Positions 1-9,446 are shown, counted from the stretch's first letter. The stretch: DNA of 64,000 nucleotides from Streptomyces sp. RPT161 (GCF_027533845.1 NZ_JAPZVN010000010.1:62001-126000); one strand, 5' to 3'. Program-made: numbers and translations. The notes: generated from the letters alone by a model not told the origin.

Positions 1-1
1 C

Positions 2-31
2 GCCTTTGAGGAGGCCGCCGACGCCGGCTAG
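2..31 (+). CDS. 3' end of a truncated gene (C-terminal tail only)
   Basis: The first bases of the window read as an open frame ending in TAG, giving the acidic tail AFEEAADAG. Only nine residues are inside the window, so no family can be assigned. The call rests on the acidic, alanine-rich composition, which is common at actinomycete C-termini; a chance frame is equally possible. Confidence 0.25.
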   Translation, partial: AFEEAADAG

Positions 32-424
32 GAGGCGAGGACAGGGCTGGGTGCGGACGTACTGTCTAGTCCAGCACCGCTGCCACTTGCCGCCACCGGC
101 ACACCCAGCCCCGGCAGCTCCTCGCCTGTCAGCCGCTCCACCGCCCCGCCAGCCGGGCCGACCTGGAGAACCGTGCCGGGCGCCGCTGCACTCACCGCGT
201 CGGCACTGTCAGCGTGCGCGGAGGCCGCACTCCCGCTGATGATGGCGCTTCCTGAAAGCGGCCACTCCCTGCTCGGGGGTGTCCCCACACTTGCTCAGTG
301 GATCTCCTCACTTATCCGGCACAGACCGCGTCGAGCCTCCCGGCCTGCCGAGAGGAGCCTGGGATGGTGGGGCCACCTGGTCGTTCAGCAGAGAGGGCTC
401 CACCTCGGAGTGCGCGGTTCAGCG
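32..424. other. Intergenic stretch without a supported gene
   Basis: Open frames exist on both strands, as expected at this GC content, but none has a recognisable domain, a good ribosome site or a conserved-looking composition. It probably holds the 3' flank of the hydrolase operon, which ends at 425 on the minus strand. Confidence 0.4.
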
Positions 425-1201
425 TTACCGCTCCGGGAGATGGCGGACGAAGTCCAGTAGCAGGGTGCAGAACGCGGAGGGTTGTTCCAGCGGCGCGAGG
501 TGCCCCGCGGCGGGGATGACCACGGTTTCGCCTGCGTCGAGGTCCCAGGCCAGTCCTTCGCCACCCTCGAAGAAGTCGGGCATGTCGTGTTCACCGACAC
601 CGACCAAGGCGGGGACGGTCAGCGTGCGCAGCACCGCCGTTCCCTCTCCGAGCGGGTCCGCTGCCAAAGACGGCTCGCCGTGGGCGAGTTGTTCGGTGAG
701 TTGGCCGCGGAGCATGCGGGCCGCGTGCGCGCGTACGTCGTCGGTCGCGCCAGCGGAGGTCCACGCTTCGACGCCGGCTGTCACGGCTGCGTCGAGGTCG
801 CCGGCGGCGAGCGCTGTTCTTTCGGCGTCCCAGGCGGCTTGCAGACGGGGAGAGGCCGGCTGGTCGTGGGGCCGATACCCGACGAGCACCAAGCCTTCGA
901 CCCGCTCGGGCGCCGTGACGGCGGCCTGGAGTGCCACCAGGGCACCGAGGGAGTTCCCGGCTAGGACGAAGCGGTCGGCCCCGAGGTGGTCGAGGGTGTC
1001 GAGTACGTCCGTCCAGGGGGCTACCTCGCGGTCGGCGGGCACGAGCGCGTCGCCGTGGCCGGGCAGGTCCAGGGCGATAGCCCGCAGGCCCGCATCGGCG
1101 AGCAGGGGAAGGTGGGCGCCCCACATGGTGCGGTCGGTGGGACGGGCGTGCAGCAGGACGACGGGGCGGCCTCGGCCCGCTTCGTCGGAGGGCAGCAGCA
1201 T
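425..1201 (-). CDS. Alpha/beta hydrolase
   Basis: About 258 residues, the usual length for a cytoplasmic alpha/beta-hydrolase-fold esterase or lactonase. The nucleophile elbow GNSLG places the serine near residue 84; the family HG segment (VVLLHARP) is near residue 15, an acid lies in the GVGEHD strand, and the catalytic histidine is in AAGHLAPLEQP near the C-terminus. The ATG at 1201 is preferred because the family fold starts directly after it; an upstream in-frame start would add 22 residues of no evident homology. It lies 106 bp downstream of an aldo-keto reductase on the same strand and is probably the last gene of the XRE regulator - AKR - hydrolase operon. The substrate cannot be read from sequence. 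Confidence 0.85.
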   Translation of the reverse strand: MLLPSDEAGRGRPVVLLHARPTDRTMWGAHLPLLADAGLRAIALDLPGHGDALVPADREVAPWTDVLDTLDHLGADRFVLAGNSLGALVALQAAVTAPERVEGLVLVGYRPHDQPASPRLQAAWDAERTALAAGDLDAAVTAGVEAWTSAGATDDVRAHAARMLRGQLTEQLAHGEPSLAADPLGEGTAVLRTLTVPALVGVGEHDMPDFFEGGEGLAWDLDAGETVVIPAAGHLAPLEQPSAFCTLLLDFVRHLPER

Positions 1202-1307
1202 GGCAAGCGTCTTTTCTTCGGTGGGGACAGGGAAGGGGAGAAGGAGGCAGGGAAACAGCCGGCTCACGGTGCGAAGGAGCAGGAGATCTGCCTTCCTGGG
1301 ACGGCTG

Positions 1308-2207
1308 TCACGCTGCGCCAGTCAGTTCGTCGGCCTCCGCGTCGCTCAGCCTCAGGGACGCCGCCGCCAGGTTCTCCTCCAGGTGCGCGACCTTGGATGT
1401 CCCGGGGATGGGCAGGACGACGCCGGAGCGGGCCAGCAGCCAGGCCAGCGCCACCTGCGACGGGCCGGCGTGGTGGGCGGTCGCGATCCGGTCGACCGGG
1501 CCGCCGGGGCGGGCCAGCTCGCCCGCGGCCACCGGCGCCCAGGGAATGAAGCCGATGCCGTGGCGGGTGCAGTACTCCAGGACGTCAGCGGAGCTGCGGT
1601 CGGTGAGGTTGTAGCGGTTCTGCACGGTGGCTATTTCCACGATCGTGCGGGCCTGCTGGATCTGGCCGACAGTGACCTGGGACAGTCCGATCGCGACGAT
1701 CTTGCCCTCGTCCTGGAGCCTCTTCAGCTCACCGACCTGGTCCTCCAACGGCACCTTCGGATCGATGCGGTGCAACTGGAACAGGTCGATGTGATCCACG
1801 CCGAGCCGGCGCAGACTCATCAGGGCCTGCTGGCGCAGGTACTCGGGGCGGCCCACCGGCGGCCACGCGGCTGGACCGAGGCGCATCAGTCCCTCGTCGG
1901 TTCTGATCACGTCGGGCCCGTTGCGGGTCAGCCCGGCCTTGGTCGCGATCAACACGTCGTCGCGGTAGGGATGGATCGCCTCCCGGATGATCTCCTCGCT
2001 CACATACGGGCCGTAGGAGTCGGCGGTGTCGATCAGCTGTACGCCGAGTTCGACGGCGCGGCGCACCACACGCACGCATTCCTGACGGTCGTCGGGCTCA
2101 CCCCACACCCCGAGTCCGGTCAGGCGCATGGCGCCGAAACCGAGACGGGCGACCTTCTTGCCGGCGATCTCGAAGGTGCCGGCGGCGTCGGAGAGCGACG
2201 CAGTCAT
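1308..2207 (-). CDS. Aldo/keto reductase
   Basis: A 299-residue NADPH-dependent oxidoreductase of the AKR superfamily (TIM barrel). The active-site aspartate and tyrosine lie in [14 protein letters not shown], the lysine in LIATKAG and the histidine in FQLHRIDP. C-terminal NADPH-binding features ([16 protein letters not shown]) are also present. Its ATG overlaps the stop of the upstream XRE regulator by four bases (ATGA at 2204-2207), so the two are translationally coupled; the regulator very likely controls this gene. The physiological carbonyl substrate is unknown; a role in detoxifying aldehydes or ketones is an inference from the family. Confidence 0.92.
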   Translation of the reverse strand: MTASLSDAAGTFEIAGKKVARLGFGAMRLTGLGVWGEPDDRQECVRVVRRAVELGVQLIDTADSYGPYVSEEIIREAIHPYRDDVLIATKAGLTRNGPDVIRTDEGLMRLGPAAWPPVGRPEYLRQQALMSLRRLGVDHIDLFQLHRIDPKVPLEDQVGELKRLQDEGKIVAIGLSQVTVGQIQQARTIVEIATVQNRYNLTDRSSADVLEYCTRHGIGFIPWAPVAAGELARPGGPVDRIATAHHAGPSQVALAWLLARSGVVLPIPGTSKVAHLEENLAAASLRLSDAEADELTGAA

Positions 2208-3070
2208 GATCGGGATTCTCCTTCTTCTGCGGGGGTGGCCTGGTCTGTCAGGACCACTTCCTGCTCGGACAGCTGGCCGAGCAGGACCAGGGCGTCGGCG
2301 CTGGCGCTGCCGGGTTCCGCGCTGTACACGGACAGGTGCTGTCCGGGGGCGCTGGTGACGGCGAGTGCCTCGAAGTGCAGACGTATCTCACCCACCTGTG
2401 GGTGCCGCAAGTGCTTATCTTCGTGCGTACGGGGACGGACCTCGTAGTGCGCCCACAGGCCCGTGAACGCGGGGCTGCGCACGCTCAGTTCGCCGACGAC
2501 CCGCTCGATCCGCTCGTCCTGCGGGAACTGCGAGGAGGACGCCCGCAGGTTGCCCACCGCGATCCGCGCCGCATGGTCCCAGTCGGCGTAGAACTCGCGC
2601 GCGAAGGGATCGAGGAAGATCATTCGCAGCAGGTTGTCGTACCGGGCGAAACCTCCGTACAGCTCCCGCGCCATCGCGTTGGCCGCCAGCACGTCCTGCG
2701 CCGCCCCGACCACGAAGGCCGGCACTTCACACATGCCGTCCATCAACCGCAGCAACTGCGGAGCGACGCTGGTCGTGGCAGCCGCCGTGCCGAAGACGGA
2801 CAGGCCCAACCGGAAGAGATGGGTGGCCGCCGCGTCGCTCAACCGCAGGGCCCCGGCGATCGCCCGCAGCACCTGCTCGGACGGGTGCCGCTCACGGCCC
2901 TGCTCCAACCGGATGTAGTAGTCCGTGCTCATCCCGGCCAACAGCGCCACTTCATCCCGCCGCAGCCCCGGCACCCGCCGCGACCCGTCGTCGGGCAGGC
3001 CGACATCCGCCGGCGCGACCGCCGCCCGGCGGGCTCGCAGGTAGTCGCCGAGTTCGTTCACGCTTTCCAT
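2204..3070 (-). CDS. XRE-family regulator with MmyB-like ligand-binding domain
   Basis: A 288-residue one-component regulator. Residues about 25-75 form the helix-turn-helix ([20 protein letters not shown] followed by [10 protein letters not shown]), and the rest is the PAS-like MmyB ligand-binding domain seen in many Streptomyces regulators that sit beside short-chain or aldo-keto reductases. The ATG at 3070 was chosen because the conserved N-terminus ([15 protein letters not shown]) begins there; an upstream in-frame start is arginine-rich and atypical. It is the first gene of a minus-strand operon and overlaps the reductase by four bases. A second, independent XRE/AKR pair occurs at 54.5-56.6 kb with the genes divergent instead of coupled. 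Confidence 0.92.
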   Translation of the reverse strand: MESVNELGDYLRARRAAVAPADVGLPDDGSRRVPGLRRDEVALLAGMSTDYYIRLEQGRERHPSEQVLRAIAGALRLSDAAATHLFRLGLSVFGTAAATTSVAPQLLRLMDGMCEVPAFVVGAAQDVLAANAMARELYGGFARYDNLLRMIFLDPFAREFYADWDHAARIAVGNLRASSSQFPQDERIERVVGELSVRSPAFTGLWAHYEVRPRTHEDKHLRHPQVGEIRLHFEALAVTSAPGQHLSVYSAEPGSASADALVLLGQLSEQEVVLTDQATPAEEGESRS

Positions 3071-3331
3071 GACAGCCACGCTAATCGCGGACGGACGCCG
3101 GGGCGTGGGTGCGCTGCACCCATCCGAACATGACAGCCGAGCACGCTCCACGGATAGCCGCAGCACACCCTCCCACGCCCGCGGCCGCGCTCGTAGCGTC
3201 GGTGCTGTCTCCAGTCACTGCGCTGCCGACCGCACTCCGATGCCGCCTCTGCCGTCCTCATCCCGGGCACGTCGAGGAAGCCGTCACGGCAGCCATGGCA
3301 GCTTCCTCGACCTCAAAACCGGAGTTCCTTC

Positions 3332-3624
3332 ATGCCCGAAGCATTCGTCAGCGCTGTCATCCCGGCCCAGGTCACCAAGGTGTGGCTCGTGGTCCGCGAC
3401 TTCGGTGGCCTGGCCATCTGGCAGCCGGCCGTCGCCGATTGTGTCCTGTCGGACGCACAAGCACCCGACCGTGTCGGTTGCGTCCGCACTCTGTCCATGG
3501 CCGACGGGCAGACCGTGGTGGAGTCCCTCCTGGCACTGGACGACCACGCACGGTCCCTGACTTATGGCATCGTCAGCTCCCCCTACTTCGGTTGGTCGGT
3601 GAACTTCGACTGCGACCAGGCCAC
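3332..3624 (+). pseudogene. 5' part of an SRPBCC (START-like) family gene
   Basis: Begins with ATG at 3332 after a GGAG about 8 bases upstream and encodes about 98 residues typical of the SRPBCC helix-grip fold (MPEAFVSAVIPAQVTKVWLV, then ADGQTVVESLLALDDHARSL and TYGIVSSP). An intact family member is about 140-150 residues, so the last strand and the long C-terminal helix are missing. Just after NFDCDQA the sequence switches to the 3' part of a glycosyltransferase in another frame. The reading frame continues to 3766, but that extension is a shadow of the glycosyltransferase remnant and not SRPBCC-like. Read as the left half of a recombination scar. Confidence 0.7.
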
Positions 3625-4044
3625 GCCGACGAGCTTGCGAGAAACTTCCGGACCGACATCTTCACCGCCGGACTGCGAGGCTTGGCCAACCACCCCCTGC
3701 ATCGCTGGCTGTCGCAACTGGCGGTTCTACAACAGGCGGATGTCTTTGTCACTCACGCTGGAATGAGTAGCACCGTGCAAGGCATATGGAGTGGCGTGCC
3801 CATGCTGGCCGTACCGCAAGCGCTCGACCAATTCACCAATGCCGACTCCATTACTCGACTTGGTATCGGTCGGAAGCTGTGCGATACGCGTAGCGCGCCA
3901 GCACTACGCGAAGCCGTTCTCGACCTTGCTTCGAACAGCCGGATCACAGCCAACGTAGAAAAGCTACGGAAAGAAGTACGAGCAGCCGACGGAACTCGCC
4001 GTGCTGTCGAGATCATCGAGCAACAGCTGGGGGCTGTCCCGTAG
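3625..4044 (+). pseudogene. 3' half of a UDP-glycosyltransferase (MGT type)
   Basis: About 139 residues matching the C-terminal nucleotide-sugar-binding half of macrolide-type glycosyltransferases: ADVFVTHAGMSSTVQGIWSG, VPMLAVPQALDQFTNA and the closing helix region ending in AVEIIEQQLGAVP. The complete enzyme would be near 400 residues and the acceptor-binding N-terminal domain is absent. No start codon or ribosome site fits the beginning of the homology. It directly abuts the truncated SRPBCC gene, so both were cut at the same junction near 3625. Not expected to be functional. Confidence 0.8.
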
Positions 4045-4289
4045 CTGCTTGGACAGCCCCGTTCACCCGGCTGAGCGGCAGTCAGTCCGGCAAGTGATCA
4101 GCGGCGCTGCGGCGCGAGGGGCGGACCGCACTCAAGTGTCGGCTTGAACCCGGCGTTGACAGCAGCGGCCCGCTCACCGCCTGCGCTAACTCCAGCTACA
4201 TGACGGCGAGTCACTCGGCAGCAAGCCGGACGACGGGCTGCGAGGTACCGAGGCCGGGCGCTGCGTTCGGCTGCTGTCGCATGGCGGGA

Positions 4290-4418
4290 GGCGCGGAGCA
4301 CGCTGAGCCGGTTCGCACTGTCGCTGCCGGGCTCGGCGGTGCAGGCGACGATGCGCAGGTCGCTGTCCTGGACCGCGAGCACGTCGCAGTCCAGGGTGGC
4401 CAAGTACCGCACCTCCCG
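4290..4418 (-). pseudogene. C-terminal scrap of an MmyB-type XRE regulator
   Basis: About 43 codons (segments REVRYLATLDCDVLAVQDSD and LRIVACTAEPGSDSANRLSV) resemble the last strand and helix of the MmyB ligand-binding domain. No helix-turn-helix is found upstream and the flanking reading is off-family, so this is a short relic. The identification is by eye from the typical wording of that domain's C-terminus. Confidence 0.5.
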
Positions 4419-4937
4419 CTGGCCAGGCGAGGATCTCGTACTCTTCCTCGCGGCTGGCGCTGTCACGCCCGCGGACATGTATGGCAAACCGCCAGCATTC
4501 CTCGCCGGTCAGCGGGGCAGCACGGCCCAGTTGCCGCTGTGAGAGTTAGGAAGTCGGGCGAACCAGCTGCCACAGGCTTCCCGGGTTCGGCCGAAGCCCG
4601 TCGCCGCGGCCTTGGGGAGGGCAGCGAGAGCCTGGTCGCTTCCTATCCCGCATATGCGCGCCTTCGACGTAAATGTCCCAGGGGAGCTCGTCGCATCAAT
4701 CTTGGGAGCGGTGCGTGCCGAGAACCTGCCGGACTGCGGCGCGGACAAGCTGGGCATTGTCGGTCGCAAGGGTTCCATTTGGCATGTGAAGTACGTCTTC
4801 GAGGCCAATCCTGGACACGATGGTGGCAGGTGGGTCTGACACCCGCTGGTCACCAGTTGCGCAGCCGCGTGGGGCCGGTTTGCCATGGCCCCGGGGGTAG
4901 CCCTGGGTTTCTGGGTCCCGCGCGGCCGTGGTGAGCC
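4419..4937. other. Region with no supported gene
   Basis: Several short frames are open on both strands (for example 4654-4839 on the plus strand), but none shows a known fold, a ribosome site and a plausible start together. It separates remnants on the left from the 3' end of the HelR-like gene at 4938. Confidence 0.4.
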
Positions 4938-7055
4938 CTATAGGGGCTCGTGACCGTGATGGCGCCCCGGTGTGGCGCGGGGCGAGCGGTCCGCTCGCGC
5001 TGACTGTACGGCGATGGTGCAGAGCCGTTTCGTGGCGCGGGTGAGGGCGACGTAGAGGTCGCGTTCGCCGCCGGGGTGGGCCATAGCGATCTCTGGCGGG
5101 TCGATGAGGAGCACGGTGTCGAATTCCAGGCCGCGTGCCTGGGAGACCGGGACGATCCGGGCCCACCGCCCGATCCCGGCGGCAGCCAGGGCGGTTGTGC
5201 GGGTGTCCGCGCAGACCACCGCGATGAGATCGCCCGGGTGTGCCGCTGTCTGGGCTTGGAGTTCGGCTACCAGGACGTCGGTGAGTCGGTCTCGGGAAGC
5301 GGTGAGCTCGGTAGGGGTTTGGCCGTGCCGGATCGCGCGACTCGGTGGCTGGTCGGGCGCGATGCGGGCGAGCAGGTCCCGGGTGGTGGAGAGGATCTCG
5401 TGGGTGCTGCGGTAGCTGACGGTCAGGGTGTGCAGCTTGTACCGGGTGCCCAGGTGCGGCCCCAGCGCCTGGTCCCAGGTGTGCGCTGTCGTGGCGGGGC
5501 CGGCCTGGGCGAAGTCGCCGACCAGGGTCATGGACCGCGAGGGGCAGCGGCGCAGGACCATGCGCCACTGCATGGCGGTCAGTTCCTGGGCCTCGTCGAC
5601 GACAAGGTGCCCGAAGGTGCGCCCGGGCGGGCCCTGGACGAGGGCAGCGGCCTCGTCCAGCAAGGCCGCATCGGCGTCGCTCCAGCTGGCACCGGGGGTT
5701 CGCAGGAGTTGTTCTCGCTCTCCATCGGTCAGTGCGGGCAGGCGGTGGGTCATCGCCTCGGCGTCGGTCAGGAGAGCATCGACGACGCCGTCCGGAGTCA
5801 GATGAGGCCAGAGCTCCTCCACGGCGTGGTCAAAATGGGGGTCGTCGAGGAGGCCCGCTCGGACGGCGTCCGCGTCGAACTCCACGGCCGGCGCCGTGGT
5901 CGGTGTGCTGTCGAGGCCGAGGGAGCGCAAATCGGCCTCGACAGCCTGGTCGAGATCCAGGCCGGTGCTCTCCGCGGCCTCGGTGTCGATGGCTTCCAGG
6001 GCAGCGGCCGTGGCGCGCTCCAGAGCGTCTGTAACCTGTTCGACAAGGTGGTGCTTGAACAGCTCCCTGGCCGGGTTGTGCGCCAGACCGCTCGTGACGG
6101 CCGCCTCCCGCGCTCTGGCCACATCCTCCAGTGGGAGGCGGACCAGCTCCCGCCCGACCCGGGCGGCGAAACAGCAGTGCGGGGCCTGGTTGGAGCGGAC
6201 CGCGGCTGCGAGCGCGTCGGCCATTTCCTTCCGGCCCTTCAGGCGCGCGGTCTCGGGCGCCTCAACGACAGCGGTGATCCGTGCGAGGTCGGTACACGTG
6301 GCCAGGACCACGTCGTTCTCGCCGAGGGAGGGCAGGACCTGGGAGATGTAGTCGAGGAAGCGCGTGTTCGGGCCCAGGACCAGCACGCCCTGCTCGGCGG
6401 CGCGCGGGAAGGCGTACAGGACGTAGGCGGTCCGGTGCAGCGCGACCACCGTCTTGCCCGTGCCGGGGCCGCCCTGCACCACCGTCACCCCACGGTGCGC
6501 CGAGCGCACGATCACATCCTGCTCGGCCTGCAGGGTGGCTACCGCAGCGCGCATCCGTCCGGTCCGCCCGGCTGCGAGCACTTGCACCAGCGGCCCGTCG
6601 CCCACGACGTCGTCGGCTGCCGGGGCCGAGCCGTCCAGGATCTCGTCGCTCACCGCCTGCACGCGGCGGCCCTCGACCCGCAGGTGGCGGCGGCGGCGCA
6701 ACCCCATCGGATGGAGCGGCGTCGCCTCGTAGAACGGCCGCGCCGCCTCCGCCCGCCAGTCCACCACCATCGGCGTCTCGTACCCCTCGGTGTGCAGACC
6801 GATCCGCCCCAGGTGCAACCGCGTGCCATCCACCGCATCGATCCGGCCGAACACCAGCCCCTCCTCGGCCCCCTCCATCTGCCGGATGCGCCCGGCCAGA
6901 CGCCCGACGGCAGCCTCTCGCTCCTGCACCCCAGCCGGAGCCGCAGCCCCGCTCCTCAGCACGTCCGCCAACTGCACCCGCGCCTCGGCCAGCCGCTCGT
7001 CCAGCAGCCGGTACGCGGCACCCACATGCACCTGCTCCGCCCGGACCTCGCGCAC
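4938..7055 (-). CDS. helR: HelD/HelR-like RNA polymerase recycling motor ATPase
   Basis: A 705-residue superfamily 1 helicase-like protein. An N-terminal coiled-coil arm (residues 1-70) leads to the family segment near residue 95 (TPMVVDWRAEAARPFYEATP). Walker A is GPGTGKT at 196-202, Walker B VVDEAQ at 485-490, and the C-terminus carries VSQARGLEFDTVLL and YVALTRATKRL. This arrangement is that of HelD, which dislodges stalled RNA polymerase from DNA; the actinobacterial HelR branch also protects polymerase from rifamycins. Assignment to HelR and not another HelD paralogue is inferred. The GTG at 7055 directly precedes the conserved EVRAEQVHVGAAYRLLDE; the frame is open further upstream but no better start was found. 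A GTAAG/CTTAC inverted repeat lies near 7137-7152 in the upstream region. Confidence 0.85.
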   Translation of the reverse strand: MREVRAEQVHVGAAYRLLDERLAEARVQLADVLRSGAAAPAGVQEREAAVGRLAGRIRQMEGAEEGLVFGRIDAVDGTRLHLGRIGLHTEGYETPMVVDWRAEAARPFYEATPLHPMGLRRRRHLRVEGRRVQAVSDEILDGSAPAADDVVGDGPLVQVLAAGRTGRMRAAVATLQAEQDVIVRSAHRGVTVVQGGPGTGKTVVALHRTAYVLYAFPRAAEQGVLVLGPNTRFLDYISQVLPSLGENDVVLATCTDLARITAVVEAPETARLKGRKEMADALAAAVRSNQAPHCCFAARVGRELVRLPLEDVARAREAAVTSGLAHNPARELFKHHLVEQVTDALERATAAALEAIDTEAAESTGLDLDQAVEADLRSLGLDSTPTTAPAVEFDADAVRAGLLDDPHFDHAVEELWPHLTPDGVVDALLTDAEAMTHRLPALTDGEREQLLRTPGASWSDADAALLDEAAALVQGPPGRTFGHLVVDEAQELTAMQWRMVLRRCPSRSMTLVGDFAQAGPATTAHTWDQALGPHLGTRYKLHTLTVSYRSTHEILSTTRDLLARIAPDQPPSRAIRHGQTPTELTASRDRLTDVLVAELQAQTAAHPGDLIAVVCADTRTTALAAAGIGRWARIVPVSQARGLEFDTVLLIDPPEIAMAHPGGERDLYVALTRATKRLCTIAVQSARADRSPRATPGRHHGHEPL

Positions 7056-7283
7056 AGCATCCCCGTCATTGAACCGCAGCCGTGGCCAGCCTCTCCTCGT
7101 TAAGGCTCCCCACTATGCAGCCGAATTACCGAGAAAGTAAGGCTTGACTTACCTGTTCCCGTCAGCCGCCAGCGCGGCGCCCTATGGCGACGACCTGGGC
7201 AAATACGACGCTCCGACAGCGATCCCCCTCCTCGCTCCGAGCTTCCGCTGGCTCCTTGTGCCGCGGGCACCGACGATCCACTC

Positions 7284-7445
7284 TCAGCCCCGGCGCTCCC
7301 AGTCGAGCCGACCGTACGGGTTCACGTGCGTCCAGAACGGCGGGGCCAGGCCCAGGCGGTCGGCGTCGGTGAGGCGGTCGGCCCACTTCGACTCGGCCAG
7401 TACCTGCTGGATCGGCGGGGTGTTGAGGTGGCAGCACAGGCGACC
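7284..7445 (-). pseudogene. 3' remnant of a Tn3-family transposase
   Basis: About 53 codons match the extreme C-terminus of Tn3-type transposases: NTPPIQQVLAESKWADRLTD, ADRLGLAPPFWTHVNPYGRL. The catalytic part is absent and the last family residues have been replaced. One of several Tn3 relics in the window (see 32.4-32.9 and 38.2-38.8 kb). Confidence 0.7.
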
Positions 7446-7537
7446 AGCAGCCCTACGGCTTGGCACACCTTGATCAATCTCAGCGCCAATCACGGTTCTA
7501 TTGATCCCCGAGGCCGGGCTTGGCGAGGAACCGGGTC

Positions 7538-7570
7538 ATCCCGTGGGCGCGACGAAGTCACCCACGGGAT
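7538..7570 (-). terminator. Hairpin downstream of the methyltransferase gene
   Basis: A perfect 10-bp inverted repeat (ATCCCGTGGG / CCCACGGGAT) with a 13-base loop, 55 bp beyond the stop of the minus-strand gene at 7625. There is no obvious U-tract, as is common for actinomycete terminators. Confidence 0.6.
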
Positions 7571-7624
7571 GTGCTCACCTGGTGAACTGGGAGGCTAGAT
7601 GCCGTTGCGTGATCCGGGTGCCGT

Positions 7625-8761
7625 TCATTCTGTTGTGATCAGACGCCATAGGGACGTGGTCTCGGCGCTGCGTGCTGTGTGGAGTGGGTCAGTGGCGTCC
7701 TTGGAGCGTGGGTGCCAGGGCTTGATGTCGATCTTGTCCACAACGCGGAGGTGTACTGCCTGGACGGCGTCGAGCAGTTCTTGACGCGTCCGGAGTCCGA
7801 GGTGTTCTGCCAGGTCGGACAGGATGAGCCAGCCCTCGCCGCCTGGTCGGAGGTGGGCCGACAGCCCAGCGAGGAAGCTGTGGAGCATGGTGCTGTCCGG
7901 ATCGTAGACGCCTTGCTCGATGGGGCTGGTCGGACAGGCGGGGATCCAGGGCGGGTTGCAGACGATGAGGTCGGCGCGGCCTTCGGGGAACAGGCCGGGG
8001 CCCGATACCTCGATACGGTCGCTCAGTGCGAGCCGGCGGACGTTGTCCCTGGCGCAGGCCAGGGCGCGTGGGCTGATGTCGGTGGCGACGACGCGGCTGA
8101 TTCCGCGGTGGGCCAGGACCGCAGCAAGGACGCCGGTTCCCGTGCCGAGATCAAACGCTGTACTGGTGGCGGGCCTACGCCGTGTCGCCGGTGGCAGCGG
8201 CGTGTGGGCGACCAGGTTGACGTACTCGCCCCTGATGGGCGCGAACACGCCGTAGTGCGGGTGGACGCGGGTGCCGAGCGCCGGCACATCGACCCCTCTC
8301 AAGCGCCACTGGCTCGCGCCGATCACTCCCAGAAGTTCCCGGAGTGAGACCGCCATGGGTCCCTTTGGGGGGCCGTAGGCATCCAGACACGCCTGGCGGA
8401 CGTCGGGAGCCCGGCGCAACGCCAGGGTGTAGTCGTCGTCCAGCAGCACCAAGAGCTTTCCAAGGACACAGGCACGGTGACTGCTGCCGCGTCGGTGCAG
8501 GTCGAAGGCGTCGCTCGGGGAAGTGGTGGACCTGGGCAGTTTGCGGTTGATCCGGCGGCCCATCGCCTGCAACAGTTGCCGGGCGTTGTGGAAGTCGCCT
8601 TGCCAGAGCAGCGCCGTTCCCTCGCATGCCTGGCGGTAGGCGTCTTTGGCCTTCATCCCGTCGTCAGCGACGACGGTTCGCTGTGGAAGAGGGGCGGCGT
8701 TCTCGGAATGCCAGCGGGCGGACTGGTCGGTTTGGCCTTCGGTCCAGTGGATGGTGGACAC
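7625..8761 (-). CDS. Class I SAM-dependent methyltransferase
   Basis: About 378 residues. The C-terminal half is a Rossmann methyltransferase: motif I FDLGTGTGVLAAVLAHRG, an acidic ATDISPRALACARDN, and the NPPW motif in LIVCNPPWIP that characterises the PrmC/HemK-like group modifying planar nitrogen of glutamine or nucleotides. The N-terminal 150 residues are a less familiar helical domain rich in arginine (RQLLQAMGRRINRKLPRSTT), perhaps for substrate recognition. Start: GTG at 8761 (or the adjacent GTG at 8764) follows GAGGAG at ideal spacing; the frame is open further upstream without a better site. The gene stands alone, with two hairpins upstream and one downstream. The target molecule is unknown. 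Confidence 0.82.
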   Translation of the reverse strand: MSTIHWTEGQTDQSARWHSENAAPLPQRTVVADDGMKAKDAYRQACEGTALLWQGDFHNARQLLQAMGRRINRKLPRSTTSPSDAFDLHRRGSSHRACVLGKLLVLLDDDYTLALRRAPDVRQACLDAYGPPKGPMAVSLRELLGVIGASQWRLRGVDVPALGTRVHPHYGVFAPIRGEYVNLVAHTPLPPATRRRPATSTAFDLGTGTGVLAAVLAHRGISRVVATDISPRALACARDNVRRLALSDRIEVSGPGLFPEGRADLIVCNPPWIPACPTSPIEQGVYDPDSTMLHSFLAGLSAHLRPGGEGWLILSDLAEHLGLRTRQELLDAVQAVHLRVVDKIDIKPWHPRSKDATDPLHTARSAETTSLWRLITTE

Positions 8762-8827
8762 CACGTACTCCTCGTGGTCGAACGTGCAGGGGCACGAAGA
8801 GCACTTCGACAAGGAGCAGACTGAACC

Positions 8828-8852
8828 CACGCCTGTCCATCGGACAGGCGTG
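8828..8852. promoter_or_regulatory. Hairpin upstream of the methyltransferase
   Basis: A perfect 11-bp inverted repeat (CACGCCTGTCC / GGACAGGCGTG) around a 3-base loop, 67 bp before the methyltransferase start. It could be an operator, a leader hairpin or the terminator of the IS remnant on its right. Confidence 0.45.
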
Positions 8853-8876
8853 CACGTTGAGGCAAGTGGCCGTTTA

Positions 8877-8904
8877 CCGCTCTCGGGTCGAAGCGCGAGA
8901 GCGG
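8877..8904. promoter_or_regulatory. Second hairpin upstream of the methyltransferase
   Basis: A 9-bp inverted repeat (CCGCTCTCG / CGAGAGCGG) with a 10-base loop, 24 bp from the hairpin at 8828-8852. The tandem arrangement is unusual and could terminate read-through from the right or control leader RNA folding. Confidence 0.4.
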
Positions 8905-9005
8905 ACGTCCCAGACAACCATGCCGAGCATCACAGCCCTTTCGGAGGAGTGGCAGCAGGCTCGCACAGGTGCTGCTCGGTTGCCAAAAACACCAGCCCGG
9001 CCAGG

Positions 9006-9189
9006 TCAGCGGGTGGGGTTCTTCGTCCAACTGCTGGTGCGGGGGCTTTTGCGAGTAAGGCGCCGGATCATCATGGTGATGAGTGCCCAGTTCAGGTGTG
9101 CTTCGAAGTGCTGGGGCAGTCGTTCGTAGTCGCGTGCGTTGCGGCGGGCATTCATGCACCAGCCGATCGTTCGCTCGACTTTCCAGCAG
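9006..9189 (-). pseudogene. 3' remnant of an IS5-family transposase
   Basis: About 60 codons match the C-terminal E-containing region of IS5-group DDE transposases (WKVERTIGWCMNARRNARDY, then ERLPQHFEAHLNWALITM and MIRRLTRKSP), closing with TGA at 9006-9008. The glutamate of VERT is the expected third catalytic residue. Sequence beyond 9190 is unrelated, so the rest of the element is lost. Confidence 0.75.
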
Positions 9190-9446
9190 CGGGGGGAGGC
9201 GGGGGGCCGGGTACACCGGCCGCCCCTTCCCGCGTCCTGGTCAGGAAAGCCGGGCCACGGCCTCCCGGCCCTTCAGATCCTCACCTAAGCGGTGATGTAG
9301 GGCCCGCGACTCGGTGCGCACCGGTTCCTGCGGAAACGTCGGAATCCGGGTGAAGTGAGCACTGGCCCCGTCGGTGGTTGCTGCGCAATCGCTGTCTTCC
9401 CGGGTGGGGAGCTGCATACGGAATGTGACCGAACTCGGTGCGGCCG

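Noticed and set aside
279-2447. 722-codon plus-strand open frame across the hydrolase and aldo-keto reductase
   Set aside because: Antisense to two well-supported genes with catalytic motifs; high GC alone explains the open frame.
5076-7103. Long plus-strand open frame opposite helR
   Set aside because: It is the antisense shadow of a clearly recognised gene; composition is glycine/arginine-rich with no domain and no ribosome site.
7137-7152. GTAAG/CTTAC inverted repeat upstream of helR as a rifamycin-associated element
   Set aside because: Only 5-bp arms and no resemblance to a longer palindromic element; kept only as a note in the helR entry.
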